Shown in pieces: positions 1 to 10,024 of a stretch of DNA of 64,000 nucleotides; position 1 is the first letter of the stretch, and each line of letters opens with the position of its first letter. Both the position numbers and the translations under genes were made by a program. This DNA comes from Pseudomonas sp. B21-015. GTDB taxonomy: Bacteria; Pseudomonadota; Gammaproteobacteria; Pseudomonadales; Pseudomonadaceae. The notes beneath the pieces are model-generated. The model did no database searches, had not been told where the DNA came from, and worked only from the letters and a program-made list of their open reading frames with translations. The DNA lies in assembly GCF_024749285.1 (NCBI RefSeq), contig NZ_CP087196.1, positions 1,736,001 to 1,800,000 of the forward strand. The letters are read 5' to 3'.

Positions 1-315
1 CGTGACCCGGCCCAGAGGCCTTGCCGGGCTCTCGAGGGTGGCTGTCAATTCCCTGTCGCACATGGGCATGCGCAGGCGCGGATCGAGCTGGTTGACTTGG
101 ATTTCGTAGCGGCCTTGCGTTTGACTGGTAGCCAGATAGTCCTCTACGGTGAATTCAAGAAAGCCCTGAGTGACGCCGATAAGCATGTCAGGCAAGGTAA
201 CCGTATCAGCAAGGGCAGGGCTGCCAGCGTTGAACAGGCAAACGGCCGACATCGCACAGAGCAATCTGTGGCAGGTTGATGTCAGGCGTCGGAAAAATGT
301 CGGTTCTGTGTTCAT
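1..315 (-). CDS. flgA: Flagellar P-ring assembly chaperone FlgA (N-terminal part, cut by window edge)
   Basis: FlgA is a periplasmic protein that assists assembly of the flagellar P-ring. Reading the minus strand from the ATG at 313-315 gives about 105 residues open to the window edge. It starts with a basic and hydrophobic export signal ending near SPALA and later has the QLDPRLRMPMC segment typical of FlgA N-terminal domains. The gene is divergent from cheV, the usual Pseudomonas arrangement next to flgM. The C-terminal SAF-like part lies outside the window, so completeness cannot be judged. Confidence 0.85.
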   Translation of the reverse strand, partial: MNTEPTFFRRLTSTCHRLLCAMSAVCLFNAGSPALADTVTLPDMLIGVTQGFLEFTVEDYLATSQTQGRYEIQVNQLDPRLRMPMCDRELTATLESPARPLGRVT

Positions 316-396
316 AAGAGTTAAAAAGCAAGCGCCGTGCCGTTTAGTGATGAATGGGCGTCGCAACACACTTAGCGTTGGTGTAGGAGTCTGGGC

Positions 397-1329
397 ATGG
401 CTGGTGTAATGGATTCGGTGAACCAGCGCACGCAACTGGTAGGGCAGAATCGCCTTGAGCTGTTGTTGTTCCGTCTCGACGGCCAGCAGCTGTATGGGAT
501 CAACGTATTCAAGGTTCGTGAGGTGCTGCAATGCCCCAAGCTGACCCTGATGCCCAAGTCCAGTCCTGTCGTGTGCGGTGTGGCGAATATTCGGGGGGCG
601 ACCATTCCGATTCTGGATCTGGCGATGGCGACCGGTTCCGGTCGGTTGCTGGATCAAAGCAATCCCTTCGTGATCATCACGGAGTACAACACCAAGACCC
701 AGGGTTTCCTGGTTCGATCGGTGGAGCGCATCGTCAACATGAACTGGGAGGAGATTCATCCGCCACCCAAGGGTACGGGACGCGATCACTACCTGACCGC
801 TGTGACTCGGGTCGACAATCAGTTAGTCGAAATCATCGACGTCGAGAAGGTGCTGGCGGAAGTGGCGCCGACACCGGAATCGATTTCGATGGGCGTGGTG
901 GATGTCGAGACTCAGCACAAGGCATTGTCCTTGCGGGTGTTGACGGTCGATGACTCGTCGGTGGCGCGCAAGCAGGTATCCCGTTGCCTGCAAACGATCG
1001 GCGTCGAAGTGGTGGCGTTGAACGACGGTCGGCAAGCGCTGGATTACCTGCGCAAACTGGCTGACGAGGGCAAGAAGCCGGAAGACGAGTTCCTGATGAT
1101 GATTTCCGACATCGAGATGCCGGAAATGGACGGGTACACCCTGACAGCCGAGATCCGCGCCGACCCGCGCATGCAGAAGCTTCATATCATCCTGCACACT
1201 TCGTTGTCGGGTGTGTTCAATCAGGCGATGGTCAAGAAAGTCGGTGCCGATGACTTCCTGGCCAAGTTCCGTCCTGATGACTTGGCATCCCGGGTGGTCG
1301 ACCGGATCAAAGCAGCAGATATCAGCTAG
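397..1329 (+). CDS. cheV: Chemotaxis coupling protein CheV (CheW-receiver fusion)
   Basis: CheV couples chemoreceptors to the CheA kinase and can be phosphorylated. The 310-residue protein has an N-terminal CheW-like domain (about residues 15-160) and a C-terminal receiver (about 178-305). The receiver keeps the acidic pair D185/D186, phospho-acceptor D238 in the SDIEMPEMDG block, and K290. It lies just upstream of cheR and the flgB operon, so it belongs with the flagellar and chemotaxis genes. Divergence from flgA and a start preceded by GTAGGAG support the ATG at 397. Confidence 0.95.
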   Translation: MAGVMDSVNQRTQLVGQNRLELLLFRLDGQQLYGINVFKVREVLQCPKLTLMPKSSPVVCGVANIRGATIPILDLAMATGSGRLLDQSNPFVIITEYNTKTQGFLVRSVERIVNMNWEEIHPPPKGTGRDHYLTAVTRVDNQLVEIIDVEKVLAEVAPTPESISMGVVDVETQHKALSLRVLTVDDSSVARKQVSRCLQTIGVEVVALNDGRQALDYLRKLADEGKKPEDEFLMMISDIEMPEMDGYTLTAEIRADPRMQKLHIILHTSLSGVFNQAMVKKVGADDFLAKFRPDDLASRVVDRIKAADIS

Positions 1330-1344
1330 GGGCGCTTTGCCCCT
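1328..1344 (+). other. Small hairpin spanning the cheV stop codon
   Basis: A 6-bp perfect stem (AGGGGC / GCCCCT, 5-nt loop) begins inside the cheV stop codon and lies in the 46-nt gap before cheR. It has no T-run, so it is probably not a terminator. It could reduce read-through or stabilise the cheV mRNA end. Confidence 0.3.
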
Positions 1345-1375
1345 GGCGGTCAACACGATTTAAGAGGCCGCATCA

Positions 1376-2203
1376 TTGTCTACGGGTAATTTGGATTTCG
1401 AACAGTTCCGGGTCTTCCTGGAAAAAGCCTGTGGCATTTTGCTTGGTGAAAACAAGCAATACCTGGTCTCGAGCCGTCTCAACAAACTGATGGAACAGCA
1501 GGGCATCAAATCGCTGAGTGAGCTGGTTCAGCGCATCCAGACCCAACCGCGCAGCGGTTTGCGCGAGATGGTGGTGGATGCCATGACCACCAACGAAACC
1601 CTGTGGTTTCGTGACACCTATCCGTTTGAAGTCTTGAAGAACAAGGTATTGCCTGAAGCGATCAAGGCAAGCCCCGGTCAACGCCTGAGGATCTGGTCGG
1701 CGGCGTGTTCGTCGGGTCAGGAACCGTATTCGCTGTCGATGTCCATCGATGAGTTCGAGCGAGTCAACATGGGCCAGTTGAAGGCGGGGGTGCAGATCGT
1801 TGCCACGGATCTGTCCGGCACCATGCTGACCAACTGCAAGACCGGCGAGTACGACAGCCTGGCCATCGGCCGCGGCCTGTCGCCCGAGCGCCTTCAGCGT
1901 TACTTCGACCCCAAAGGGCCGGGGCGCTGGGTTATCAAGGCGCCGATAAAGAGTCGGGTGGAGTTTCGCTCGTTCAACCTGCTGGACAGCTACGCGAGCC
2001 TGGGCAAGTTCGACATCGTGTTCTGCCGCAACGTACTGATCTACTTCTCCGCCGAGGTGAAGAAAGACATCCTGTTGCGCATTCACAGCACGCTCAAGCC
2101 CGGCGGTTATCTGTTCCTTGGCGCGTCCGAAGCGCTGAACGGTTTGCCGGATCATTATCAGATGGTCCAGTGCAGCCCGGGGATCATTTACAAGGCGAAG
2201 TGA
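1376..2203 (+). CDS. cheR: Chemotaxis protein methyltransferase CheR
   Basis: CheR transfers methyl groups from S-adenosylmethionine to glutamates on chemoreceptors, setting adaptation. The 275-residue product has the N-terminal all-helical CheR domain and a C-terminal SAM-binding fold with the WSAACSSGQEPYS motif near residue 106 and the FCRNVLIYF block. The reading frame begins at a TTG at 1376 preceded by an AAGAGG ribosome site; no closer ATG fits. It follows cheV by 46 nt, probably in one transcript, and ends just before a strong terminator. Confidence 0.95.
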   Translation: MSTGNLDFEQFRVFLEKACGILLGENKQYLVSSRLNKLMEQQGIKSLSELVQRIQTQPRSGLREMVVDAMTTNETLWFRDTYPFEVLKNKVLPEAIKASPGQRLRIWSAACSSGQEPYSLSMSIDEFERVNMGQLKAGVQIVATDLSGTMLTNCKTGEYDSLAIGRGLSPERLQRYFDPKGPGRWVIKAPIKSRVEFRSFNLLDSYASLGKFDIVFCRNVLIYFSAEVKKDILLRIHSTLKPGGYLFLGASEALNGLPDHYQMVQCSPGIIYKAK

Positions 2204-2220
2204 TTCGTTGACGGCATAAA

Positions 2221-2254
2221 AAAACGGGAGTCCTCAGGGGGCTCCCGTTTTTTT
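2221..2254 (+). terminator. Rho-independent terminator of cheV-cheR
   Basis: A GC-rich stem (CGGGAG...CTCCCG) is followed by seven or more T residues and preceded by an A-run, so it could work in both directions. It separates cheR from the sigma-54-driven flgB operon. Confidence 0.9.
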
Positions 2255-2280
2255 ATGCCTGGGACATCACCACGATCCAG

Positions 2281-2370
2281 TGTGGGAGCGGGCTTGCTCG
2301 CGAAGGCGTCGTGTCAGTCGACATCTGCTTTGACTGACATACCGCATTCGCGAGCAAGCCCGCTTCCACA
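2281..2370. repeat. REP doublet, family A
   Basis: Two inverted copies of a TGTGGGAGCGGGCTTGCTCG-type palindrome face each other across about 42 nt. This is a common REPIN-type element of fluorescent pseudomonads. The right copy has one change in the outer arm (CTTCCACA). It lies between the cheR terminator and the flgB promoter. Confidence 0.9.
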
Positions 2371-2399
2371 GGGGGATAAGTATTTCCCTTCAGAAGCGG

Positions 2400-2441
2400 C
2401 AGAAAAGCGGCAGGCGGCGGAAATCGGTTGCCGCTTTTCTG
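2400..2441. promoter_or_regulatory. 13-bp inverted repeat upstream of the flgB sigma-54 promoter
   Basis: CAGAAAAGCGGCA (2400-2412) and its exact inverse TGCCGCTTTTCTG (2429-2441) are separated by 16 nt. The centre is about 75 nt upstream of the -24 element, a typical position for an enhancer site of a sigma-54 activator. FleR/FleQ-type activation of class III flagellar genes is established in Pseudomonas; assigning this site to FleR is inference. Confidence 0.5.
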
Positions 2442-2495
2442 GCATTGCCGCCTTGCCTTTACCCGCAAAGCCCCGGTTTACGGGGATATTTGAAT

Positions 2496-2511
2496 TGGCA
2501 CGCCGCTTGCT
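2496..2511 (+). promoter_or_regulatory. Sigma-54 (RpoN) promoter of flgBCDE
   Basis: TGGCACGCCGCTTGCT matches the -24/-12 consensus with the GG and GC dinucleotides exactly 12 bp apart. It sits 45 nt before the flgB start. RpoN dependence of flgBCDE is established for Pseudomonas. Confidence 0.92.
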
Positions 2512-2555
2512 ATGTCCATCGTACGAAAAATCAGGTCACCCGAAGGTTTCCCGAC

Positions 2556-2963
2556 ATGAGCATCAGCTTCGATAAAGCGCTCGGTATCCACGAACAAGCC
2601 CTGGGCTTTCGCGCTCAGCGCGCCGAAGTCCTGGCCAACAACATCGCCAACGCCGACACCCCGAACTACAAGGCTCGGGATCTGGACTTCTCGAAAGTGC
2701 TCGCCGAGCAAAACGAGAAAACCAAAAACGGCAAGTTCGCCTTGAACATGACCAATAGCCGTCATATCGAAGCTGAAGGTCTGGGCAATGGCGACGAGTC
2801 GCTGATGTATCGCACGCCGATGCAGCCGTCGATCGACCAGAACACCGTGGACGCTCAACTGGAACAATCGAACTACGCGGAGAACGCGGTCAACTTCCAG
2901 GCCAGCTTCACCCTGCTCAACAGTAAATTCAAAGGGCTGGTGTCAGCCCTGCGCGGAGAGTAA
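2556..2963 (+). CDS. flgB: Flagellar basal-body rod protein FlgB
   Basis: FlgB forms the proximal rod of the flagellar basal body in the periplasm. The 135-residue product begins MSISFDKALGIHEQALGFR and has the N-terminal rod motif with NNIANADTPNYKARD. The C-terminal helix (YAENAVNFQASFTLLNSKFKG) is the other coiled-coil half. The reading frame stays open further upstream, but family length, the GAAGG at 2541 and the sigma-54 promoter at 2496-2511 all place the start at 2556. First gene of flgBCDE. Confidence 0.95.
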   Translation: MSISFDKALGIHEQALGFRAQRAEVLANNIANADTPNYKARDLDFSKVLAEQNEKTKNGKFALNMTNSRHIEAEGLGNGDESLMYRTPMQPSIDQNTVDAQLEQSNYAENAVNFQASFTLLNSKFKGLVSALRGE

Positions 2964-2966
2964 TCC

Positions 2967-3410
2967 ATGTCTCTATCCAGTGTTTTCAACATTGCCGGTA
3001 GCGGCATGAGTGCCCAGACCACTCGCTTGAACACCGTCGCCAGTAACATCGCCAACGCCGAGACCGTTTCGTCGAGCATCGACCAGACCTACCGCGCCCG
3101 TCACCCGGTGTTCGCCACCATGTTCCAGGGCGGTCAGAGCGGCGGCAGTGATTCGCTGTTCCAGAACCAGGATGCGGCCGGTCAAGGCGTGCAAGTGCTG
3201 GGCGTGGTCGAAGACCAGAGCAACCTTGAAGCGCGCTACGAGCCGAACCATCCGGCCGCTGATGCCAAGGGCTACGTCTACTACCCGAACGTCAACGTCG
3301 TCGAAGAAATGGCCGACATGATTTCCGCGAGCCGTTCGTTCCAGACCAACGCCGAAATGATGAACACCGCCAAAACCATGATGCAGAAGGTCCTGACCCT
3401 CGGTCAGTGA
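2967..3410 (+). CDS. flgC: Flagellar basal-body rod protein FlgC
   Basis: FlgC is a proximal rod subunit that stacks with FlgB. The 147-residue product has the N-terminal rod motif (MSAQTTRLNTVASNIANAET) and the C-terminal helix with MADMISASRSFQTNAEMMNT, normal length for the family. It begins 4 nt after the flgB stop, which indicates translational coupling within the flgBCDE operon. Nothing unusual seen. Confidence 0.96.
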   Translation: MSLSSVFNIAGSGMSAQTTRLNTVASNIANAETVSSSIDQTYRARHPVFATMFQGGQSGGSDSLFQNQDAAGQGVQVLGVVEDQSNLEARYEPNHPAADAKGYVYYPNVNVVEEMADMISASRSFQTNAEMMNTAKTMMQKVLTLGQ

Positions 3411-3425
3411 TAAGGGGCGATTCAC

Positions 3426-4148
3426 ATGAGCGTTACCGATACCACCAGTAGTTTGAGCCTCACTGACATCCTGGCCAACTCTTCGGTCAAGACCAGCAGC
3501 ACCACCGATAGCCTGTCTTCTGCGACCAGTAGCGCGACGGGCAATCAGGCATTGGGCAAGGACGCGTTCCTGCAGTTGCTGGTGACACAGCTCAAGAACC
3601 AGAACCCGCTCGATCCTCAGGATAACACCGCGTTCGTGGCACAGCTGGCGCAGTTCAGCAGCCTGGAAGGCATTACCACGCTCAACGACACGGTCACCAG
3701 CCTTGCCAGCAGCTACAGCTCGTCGCAAGCCTTGCAGGCTTCTTCGCTGGTGGGCCGTTCGGTTATCGCGCAGACCGACACCGCCGTGGTCGATACCTCC
3801 AAGAGTCTCACCGGTACGGTCGTCGTGCCCTCGTCTGTGTCTGGGGTCACCATCAAAATCAACAACGCTGATGGTGAAACCGTTCGCACACTCGATCTGG
3901 GCAGCCAGAGTGCGGGCAATTCCAGCTTTACCTGGGACGGCAAGGACGATGCGGGCGCCGTGGCGACGGCGGGCACCTACACCTTCAGCGCGACGAGCAC
4001 CATCGACAACACCAGCACCTCTCTGATTACTTACCTGCCGGCAACGGTTAACAGCGTGACCATCAGCCAGACCGGCGGTGAGTTGATGCTGAACCTGGCA
4101 GGCCTGGGCAGCGTTGCCCTGTCCAAAGTAGAAACCATTGGTATATAG
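3426..4148 (+). CDS. flgD: Hook scaffolding protein FlgD
   Basis: FlgD caps the growing hook and is lost once the hook is complete. The 240-residue protein has a Ser/Thr-rich N terminus (residues 1-38), the conserved block around LGKDAFLQLLVTQLKNQNP and DNTAFVAQLAQFSSLEG, and a C-terminal FlgD Ig-like/Tudor region with FTWDGKDDAG. It follows flgC by 15 nt in the operon. Length is typical for Pseudomonas. Confidence 0.94.
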   Translation: MSVTDTTSSLSLTDILANSSVKTSSTTDSLSSATSSATGNQALGKDAFLQLLVTQLKNQNPLDPQDNTAFVAQLAQFSSLEGITTLNDTVTSLASSYSSSQALQASSLVGRSVIAQTDTAVVDTSKSLTGTVVVPSSVSGVTIKINNADGETVRTLDLGSQSAGNSSFTWDGKDDAGAVATAGTYTFSATSTIDNTSTSLITYLPATVNSVTISQTGGELMLNLAGLGSVALSKVETIGI

Positions 4149-4179
4149 AGCCGACTAACACGGCACAAAGGAGTGGAAT

Positions 4180-5508
4180 ATGTCTTTCAATATCGGCCTT
4201 AGCGGTCTCTATGCCGCCAACAAACAACTGGACGTGACCGGCAACAACATCGCCAACGTCGCGACCACCGGTTTCAAATCGTCCCGTGCAGAATTCGAAG
4301 ACGTCTACTCGGCGACCAAACTGGGCACCGGTAGCAAGACCGTCGGCAATGGCGTGCGCCTGGCCAACGTTTCCCAGCAGTTCACCCAGGGCGACGTGAA
4401 CAACACCGGCAACGTGCTGGACATGGGGATCCAGGGCTCGGGCTTTTTTGTACTGAGTAACAACGGTTCGTTGACCTATACCCGTGCTGGTACGTTCAAG
4501 ACCGATAAGGATGGTTACATCACCAACAGCGACGGTACCGCTCGCCTGCAAGGTTATGGGGTGGATTCCAACGGCAAGATCGTCAACGGTGTGTTGACCG
4601 ACCTGCGGATCGACACCTCCAACCTCTCGCCCAAGGCTACTACCGCGGTCAGTTCGACGATCAACCTGAATTCGACTGCGACAGATATCAATCAGGCTAC
4701 TTCCCCATTCGATCCGACCGACGTTTCGACGTATACCAAGTCGTTCAGTACCTCTATCTATGATACCCAGGGCAACGCGCACACCATGGATCAGTACATG
4801 GTCAAGACGGCGGCCAATACCTGGCAGACCTACACCCTGGTCGACGGGCGTAACCCTGACGGTACCGCATACTCTGCGGCGACGCAGCCGTCAGCGACGA
4901 TGACATTCAACTCCAGCGGCACGCTGACGGGTATCACTGTACCGGCTGCCAGCCCATTCACCGTCAGCGGCACGACGATTACCATGAAGGGGAGCGGGGC
5001 TGGCGCATGGGTTCCCGGTACTGTTACCAGTGGCGTGTGGACGGCAAACGGCGCAGCTGCAAACTCTGGGGGTATAGCGATCGATATGACGAATACTACC
5101 CAGTACAACGCCGATACCGCCCGTTCGCTGCCGACCCAGGATGGTTACGCCACTGGCCAGATCACCAACCTGACCATTGACGATACCGGTACCCTGTTCG
5201 CCAACTTCAGCAACAGCCAGAACAAGGCCATCGGTCAGGTCTCGCTGGCCAGCTTCACCAACGAACAAGGCTTGCAGGCAGTGGGTGGCACCAGCTGGAG
5301 GGAAACCTTCGCTTCGGGTATCCCGGGCTACGATGCACCGACTACCGGCACCCTGGGTTCGGTGGTTTCCAACTCTCTGGAAGAGTCCAACGTCAACCTG
5401 ACCAACGAGCTGGTTGATTTGATCAAGGCCCAGAGTAACTACCAGGCCAACGCCAAGACCATCTCCACCCAGAGCACCATCATGCAGACCATCATTCAGA
5501 TGACCTGA
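4180..5508 (+). CDS. flgE: Flagellar hook protein FlgE
   Basis: FlgE polymerises into the extracellular hook that joins rod and filament. The 442-residue protein has the N-terminal D0 motif (SGLYAANKQLDVTGNNIANV), the FlgE/F/G family core, a variable Ser/Thr/Ala-rich surface domain at about residues 225-300, and the C-terminal NELVDLIKAQSNYQANAKT helix. An AAGGAG ribosome site lies 8 nt before the ATG. It is the last gene of the operon and is followed by a terminator rather than by flgF. Confidence 0.95.
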   Translation: MSFNIGLSGLYAANKQLDVTGNNIANVATTGFKSSRAEFEDVYSATKLGTGSKTVGNGVRLANVSQQFTQGDVNNTGNVLDMGIQGSGFFVLSNNGSLTYTRAGTFKTDKDGYITNSDGTARLQGYGVDSNGKIVNGVLTDLRIDTSNLSPKATTAVSSTINLNSTATDINQATSPFDPTDVSTYTKSFSTSIYDTQGNAHTMDQYMVKTAANTWQTYTLVDGRNPDGTAYSAATQPSATMTFNSSGTLTGITVPAASPFTVSGTTITMKGSGAGAWVPGTVTSGVWTANGAAANSGGIAIDMTNTTQYNADTARSLPTQDGYATGQITNLTIDDTGTLFANFSNSQNKAIGQVSLASFTNEQGLQAVGGTSWRETFASGIPGYDAPTTGTLGSVVSNSLEESNVNLTNELVDLIKAQSNYQANAKTISTQSTIMQTIIQMT

Positions 5509-5528
5509 TGCTTGATAGTGCTGCATAA

Positions 5529-5555
5529 GAAACCCCTCGCAAGAGGGGTTTTTTT
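5529..5555 (+). terminator. Terminator after flgE
   Basis: Hairpin AACCCCTC-GCAA-GAGGGGTT followed by five further T residues, 21 nt after the flgE stop. It ends the flgBCDE transcript. Confidence 0.9.
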
Positions 5556-5599
5556 GCCTTGCAGAATCAAGATAAAAGACCTTAAAGGCAGGCAAAAGA

Positions 5600-5634
5600 A
5601 AACCCCCGACAAGCCAGAGGCTCATCGGGGGTTT
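5600..5634 (-). terminator. Terminator of nrdA
   Basis: An AAACCCCCGA / TCGGGGGTTT stem with a 12-nt loop lies 35 nt beyond the nrdA stop. Read on the minus strand it runs into TTTTCTTTT. It faces the flgE terminator, so the convergent pair is insulated. Confidence 0.85.
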
Positions 5635-5668
5635 CAGGTAAGCGCCGTGGAGCGCCTACCGGCTCAGC

Positions 5669-8563
<2,895 letters not shown>

Positions 8564-8928
8564 GGGGGGTTGTCTCCACATTCTCTATGTTTGTTTGGGC
8601 ACCATCACGGTGCCCACCGTTCTGTCCTGAAGCACTACAACCGGCGGGGGCCGGGCATACCAACTTCGGGACAGATCAGGAAGGGGCTATTGGGCGCCGC
8701 TTCCATGCCGAAGTCTTTGGTGTCACGCCTTGGGCCTGAAACCGAATTCCGTTTTGGGCGGCAGTAAATGACTGCAACACCCGTACCGTTATCGCCGTTT
8801 CGGGCTTAAAAACAGTAGCCATCCGCACGCGCGGTTTGGTCTTTCGAAAATACGTTTGGTTCAACCGGAAAGAGGCAATAAAAGCGCTTGAAATCGGTGT
8901 CCGGTTTGTGTTTGGTTTTTGGCATAAA

Positions 8929-8944
8929 ACCCTACATGTAGGGT
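8929..8944. promoter_or_regulatory. NrdR-box-like palindrome
   Basis: ACCCTACATGTAGGGT is a perfect 16-bp palindrome (22 bp with flanking A4/T4) and matches 12 of 16 positions of the recalled NrdR consensus acaCwAtATaTwGtgt. It is about 365 bp upstream of the nrdA start. NrdR usually binds pairs of boxes and I could not find a convincing second one. The flanking T-run means it could also act as a plus-strand terminator, although nothing upstream needs one. Confidence 0.45.
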
Positions 8945-9001
8945 TTTTTTGGCGACGAGGTACAAGATAATGCGTTTTGGAGGGTGTTGCAATGTACTAC
9001 C

Positions 9002-9010
9002 TGTGGATAA
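9002..9010 (-). promoter_or_regulatory. DnaA box upstream of nrdA
   Basis: The minus strand reads TTATCCACA, a perfect strong DnaA box. DnaA control of nrdAB is established in E. coli, so its position about 440 bp upstream of nrdA suggests replication-linked regulation here. Only one perfect box was seen, so this is not an origin. Confidence 0.55.
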
Positions 9011-9073
9011 ACCTGTGCGTAAATTGTGTGTGAAAGAGGGAACAGGCGTGTAGGCCGCGACCTGGCTGGAGCC

Positions 9074-9111
9074 GACTGTTTTTCACTGATTTTCAGCGAC
9101 AGAAAACAGTC
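9074..9111. promoter_or_regulatory. 9-bp inverted repeat in the nrdA / response-regulator gap
   Basis: GACTGTTTT (9074-9082) and AAAACAGTC (9103-9111) are exact inverses separated by 20 nt. It may be an operator or a leader hairpin for the downstream rstA-like gene. The regulator is unknown. Confidence 0.3.
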
Positions 9112-9301
9112 ATCCGGATTTTTAAGGGCGCGAACCCTATCACAAAAAACCGTTGTGTCCGAACGTATTTACCGGCTTGTGTTCCCGCCGTGCGACGTTT
9201 ATACAATCGGCCAATGCAGATGCATTCTTATCCTCCCCAATCATTACAAAAAGACGGGTGGATCCTTCCCTTTAAAGTGATGTTGGCAAGCAGAGGTCAC
9301 C

Positions 9302-10024
9302 GTGGAGCAAGAAGTCTGGCAGGTATTGATTGTCGAGGACGACCAGCGTCTGGCCGAACTGACCCGCGACTACCTCGAAGCCAATGGCCTGCGTGTGTCG
9401 ATCGAGGGCAACGGCGCCCTTGCCGCGGCACGCATCATCAAGGAGAAACCGGACCTGGTGATCCTCGATCTGATGCTCCCTGGCGAAGATGGCCTAAGCA
9501 TTTGCCGCAAGGTTCGCGACAAGTATGACGGCCCGATCCTGATGCTCACCGCGCGCACCGATGACACCGATCAAATCCTCGGCCTCGACCTCGGCGCGGA
9601 TGACTACGTCTGCAAACCGGTTCGCCCACGTCTGCTGCTGGCGCGCATCCAGGCCTTGTTACGGCGCAGTGAAACCCCTGAAACCGCTCCGGAAAAACAA
9701 CGGCGTCTACAGTTCGGCCCGTTGGTGGTGGACAACGCGCTGCGTGAGGCCTGGCTGCATGACAAAGGCATCGAGTTGACCAGCGCCGAGTTCGATTTGC
9801 TCTGGCTGCTGGTGGCCAATGCCGGACGTATTCTGTCTCGCGAAGAAATTTTCACCGCGTTGCGCGGAATCGGTTATGACGGCCAGGACCGTTCCATCGA
9901 CGTGCGCATTTCGCGCATCCGCCCCAAGATCGGCGATGACCCGGAGCATCCGCGGCTGATCAAAACCATCCGCAGCAAAGGCTATCTGTTCGTTCCCGAA
10001 GCCTGCGCAGACCTGTCGCTGTGA
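9302..10024 (+). CDS. OmpR-family response regulator (RstA-like)
   Basis: This DNA-binding response regulator is paired with the downstream histidine kinase. The 240-residue product has a receiver (residues 6-120; acidic pair in VEDD, phospho-acceptor D56 in LDLMLPGEDG) and a C-terminal winged helix ending with the IRSKGYLF block. The frame begins with GTG at 9302 after an AGAGG site. It overlaps the kinase by 4 nt. Position next to nrdA matches P. aeruginosa PA1157. The RstA assignment rests on resemblance; target genes are unknown. Confidence 0.85.
   Translation: MEQEVWQVLIVEDDQRLAELTRDYLEANGLRVSIEGNGALAAARIIKEKPDLVILDLMLPGEDGLSICRKVRDKYDGPILMLTARTDDTDQILGLDLGADDYVCKPVRPRLLLARIQALLRRSETPETAPEKQRRLQFGPLVVDNALREAWLHDKGIELTSAEFDLLWLLVANAGRILSREEIFTALRGIGYDGQDRSIDVRISRIRPKIGDDPEHPRLIKTIRSKGYLFVPEACADLSL

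Larger units (their letters stand above)
8564..9301. promoter_or_regulatory. 738-bp noncoding region between nrdA and the divergent response regulator
   Basis: No convincing gene is present: the short open frames here lack ribosome sites and family features. It contains a 7-bp-stem hairpin (GGGCACC/GGTGCCC, 8597-8615) in the nrdA leader, a 22-bp perfect palindrome at 8926-8947, a DnaA box at 9002-9010 and a 9-bp inverted repeat at 9074-9111. It probably holds both promoters and nrdA control sites. Confidence 0.6.

Noticed and set aside
322..346. Possible FliA (sigma-28) promoter before cheV: TAAA ... GCCGTTTA
   Set aside because: The spacing is 13 nt instead of the usual 15 and the -10 has two mismatches, so it was not listed as a promoter.
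8676..8864. Small minus-strand frame of 62 codons upstream of nrdA
   Set aside because: No ribosome site, no recognised family, and composition like noncoding leader. It overlaps the expected nrdA promoter region.
8926..8950. Palindrome with T-run read as a plus-strand terminator
   Set aside because: No plus-strand gene lies upstream that needs it, so a regulatory palindrome for nrdA was preferred; a terminator role is not excluded.
9002..9010. DnaA box as a sign of the replication origin
   Set aside because: Only a single perfect box is present, there is no AT-rich region or dnaA/dnaN/gidA context, so it is read as an nrdA control site.
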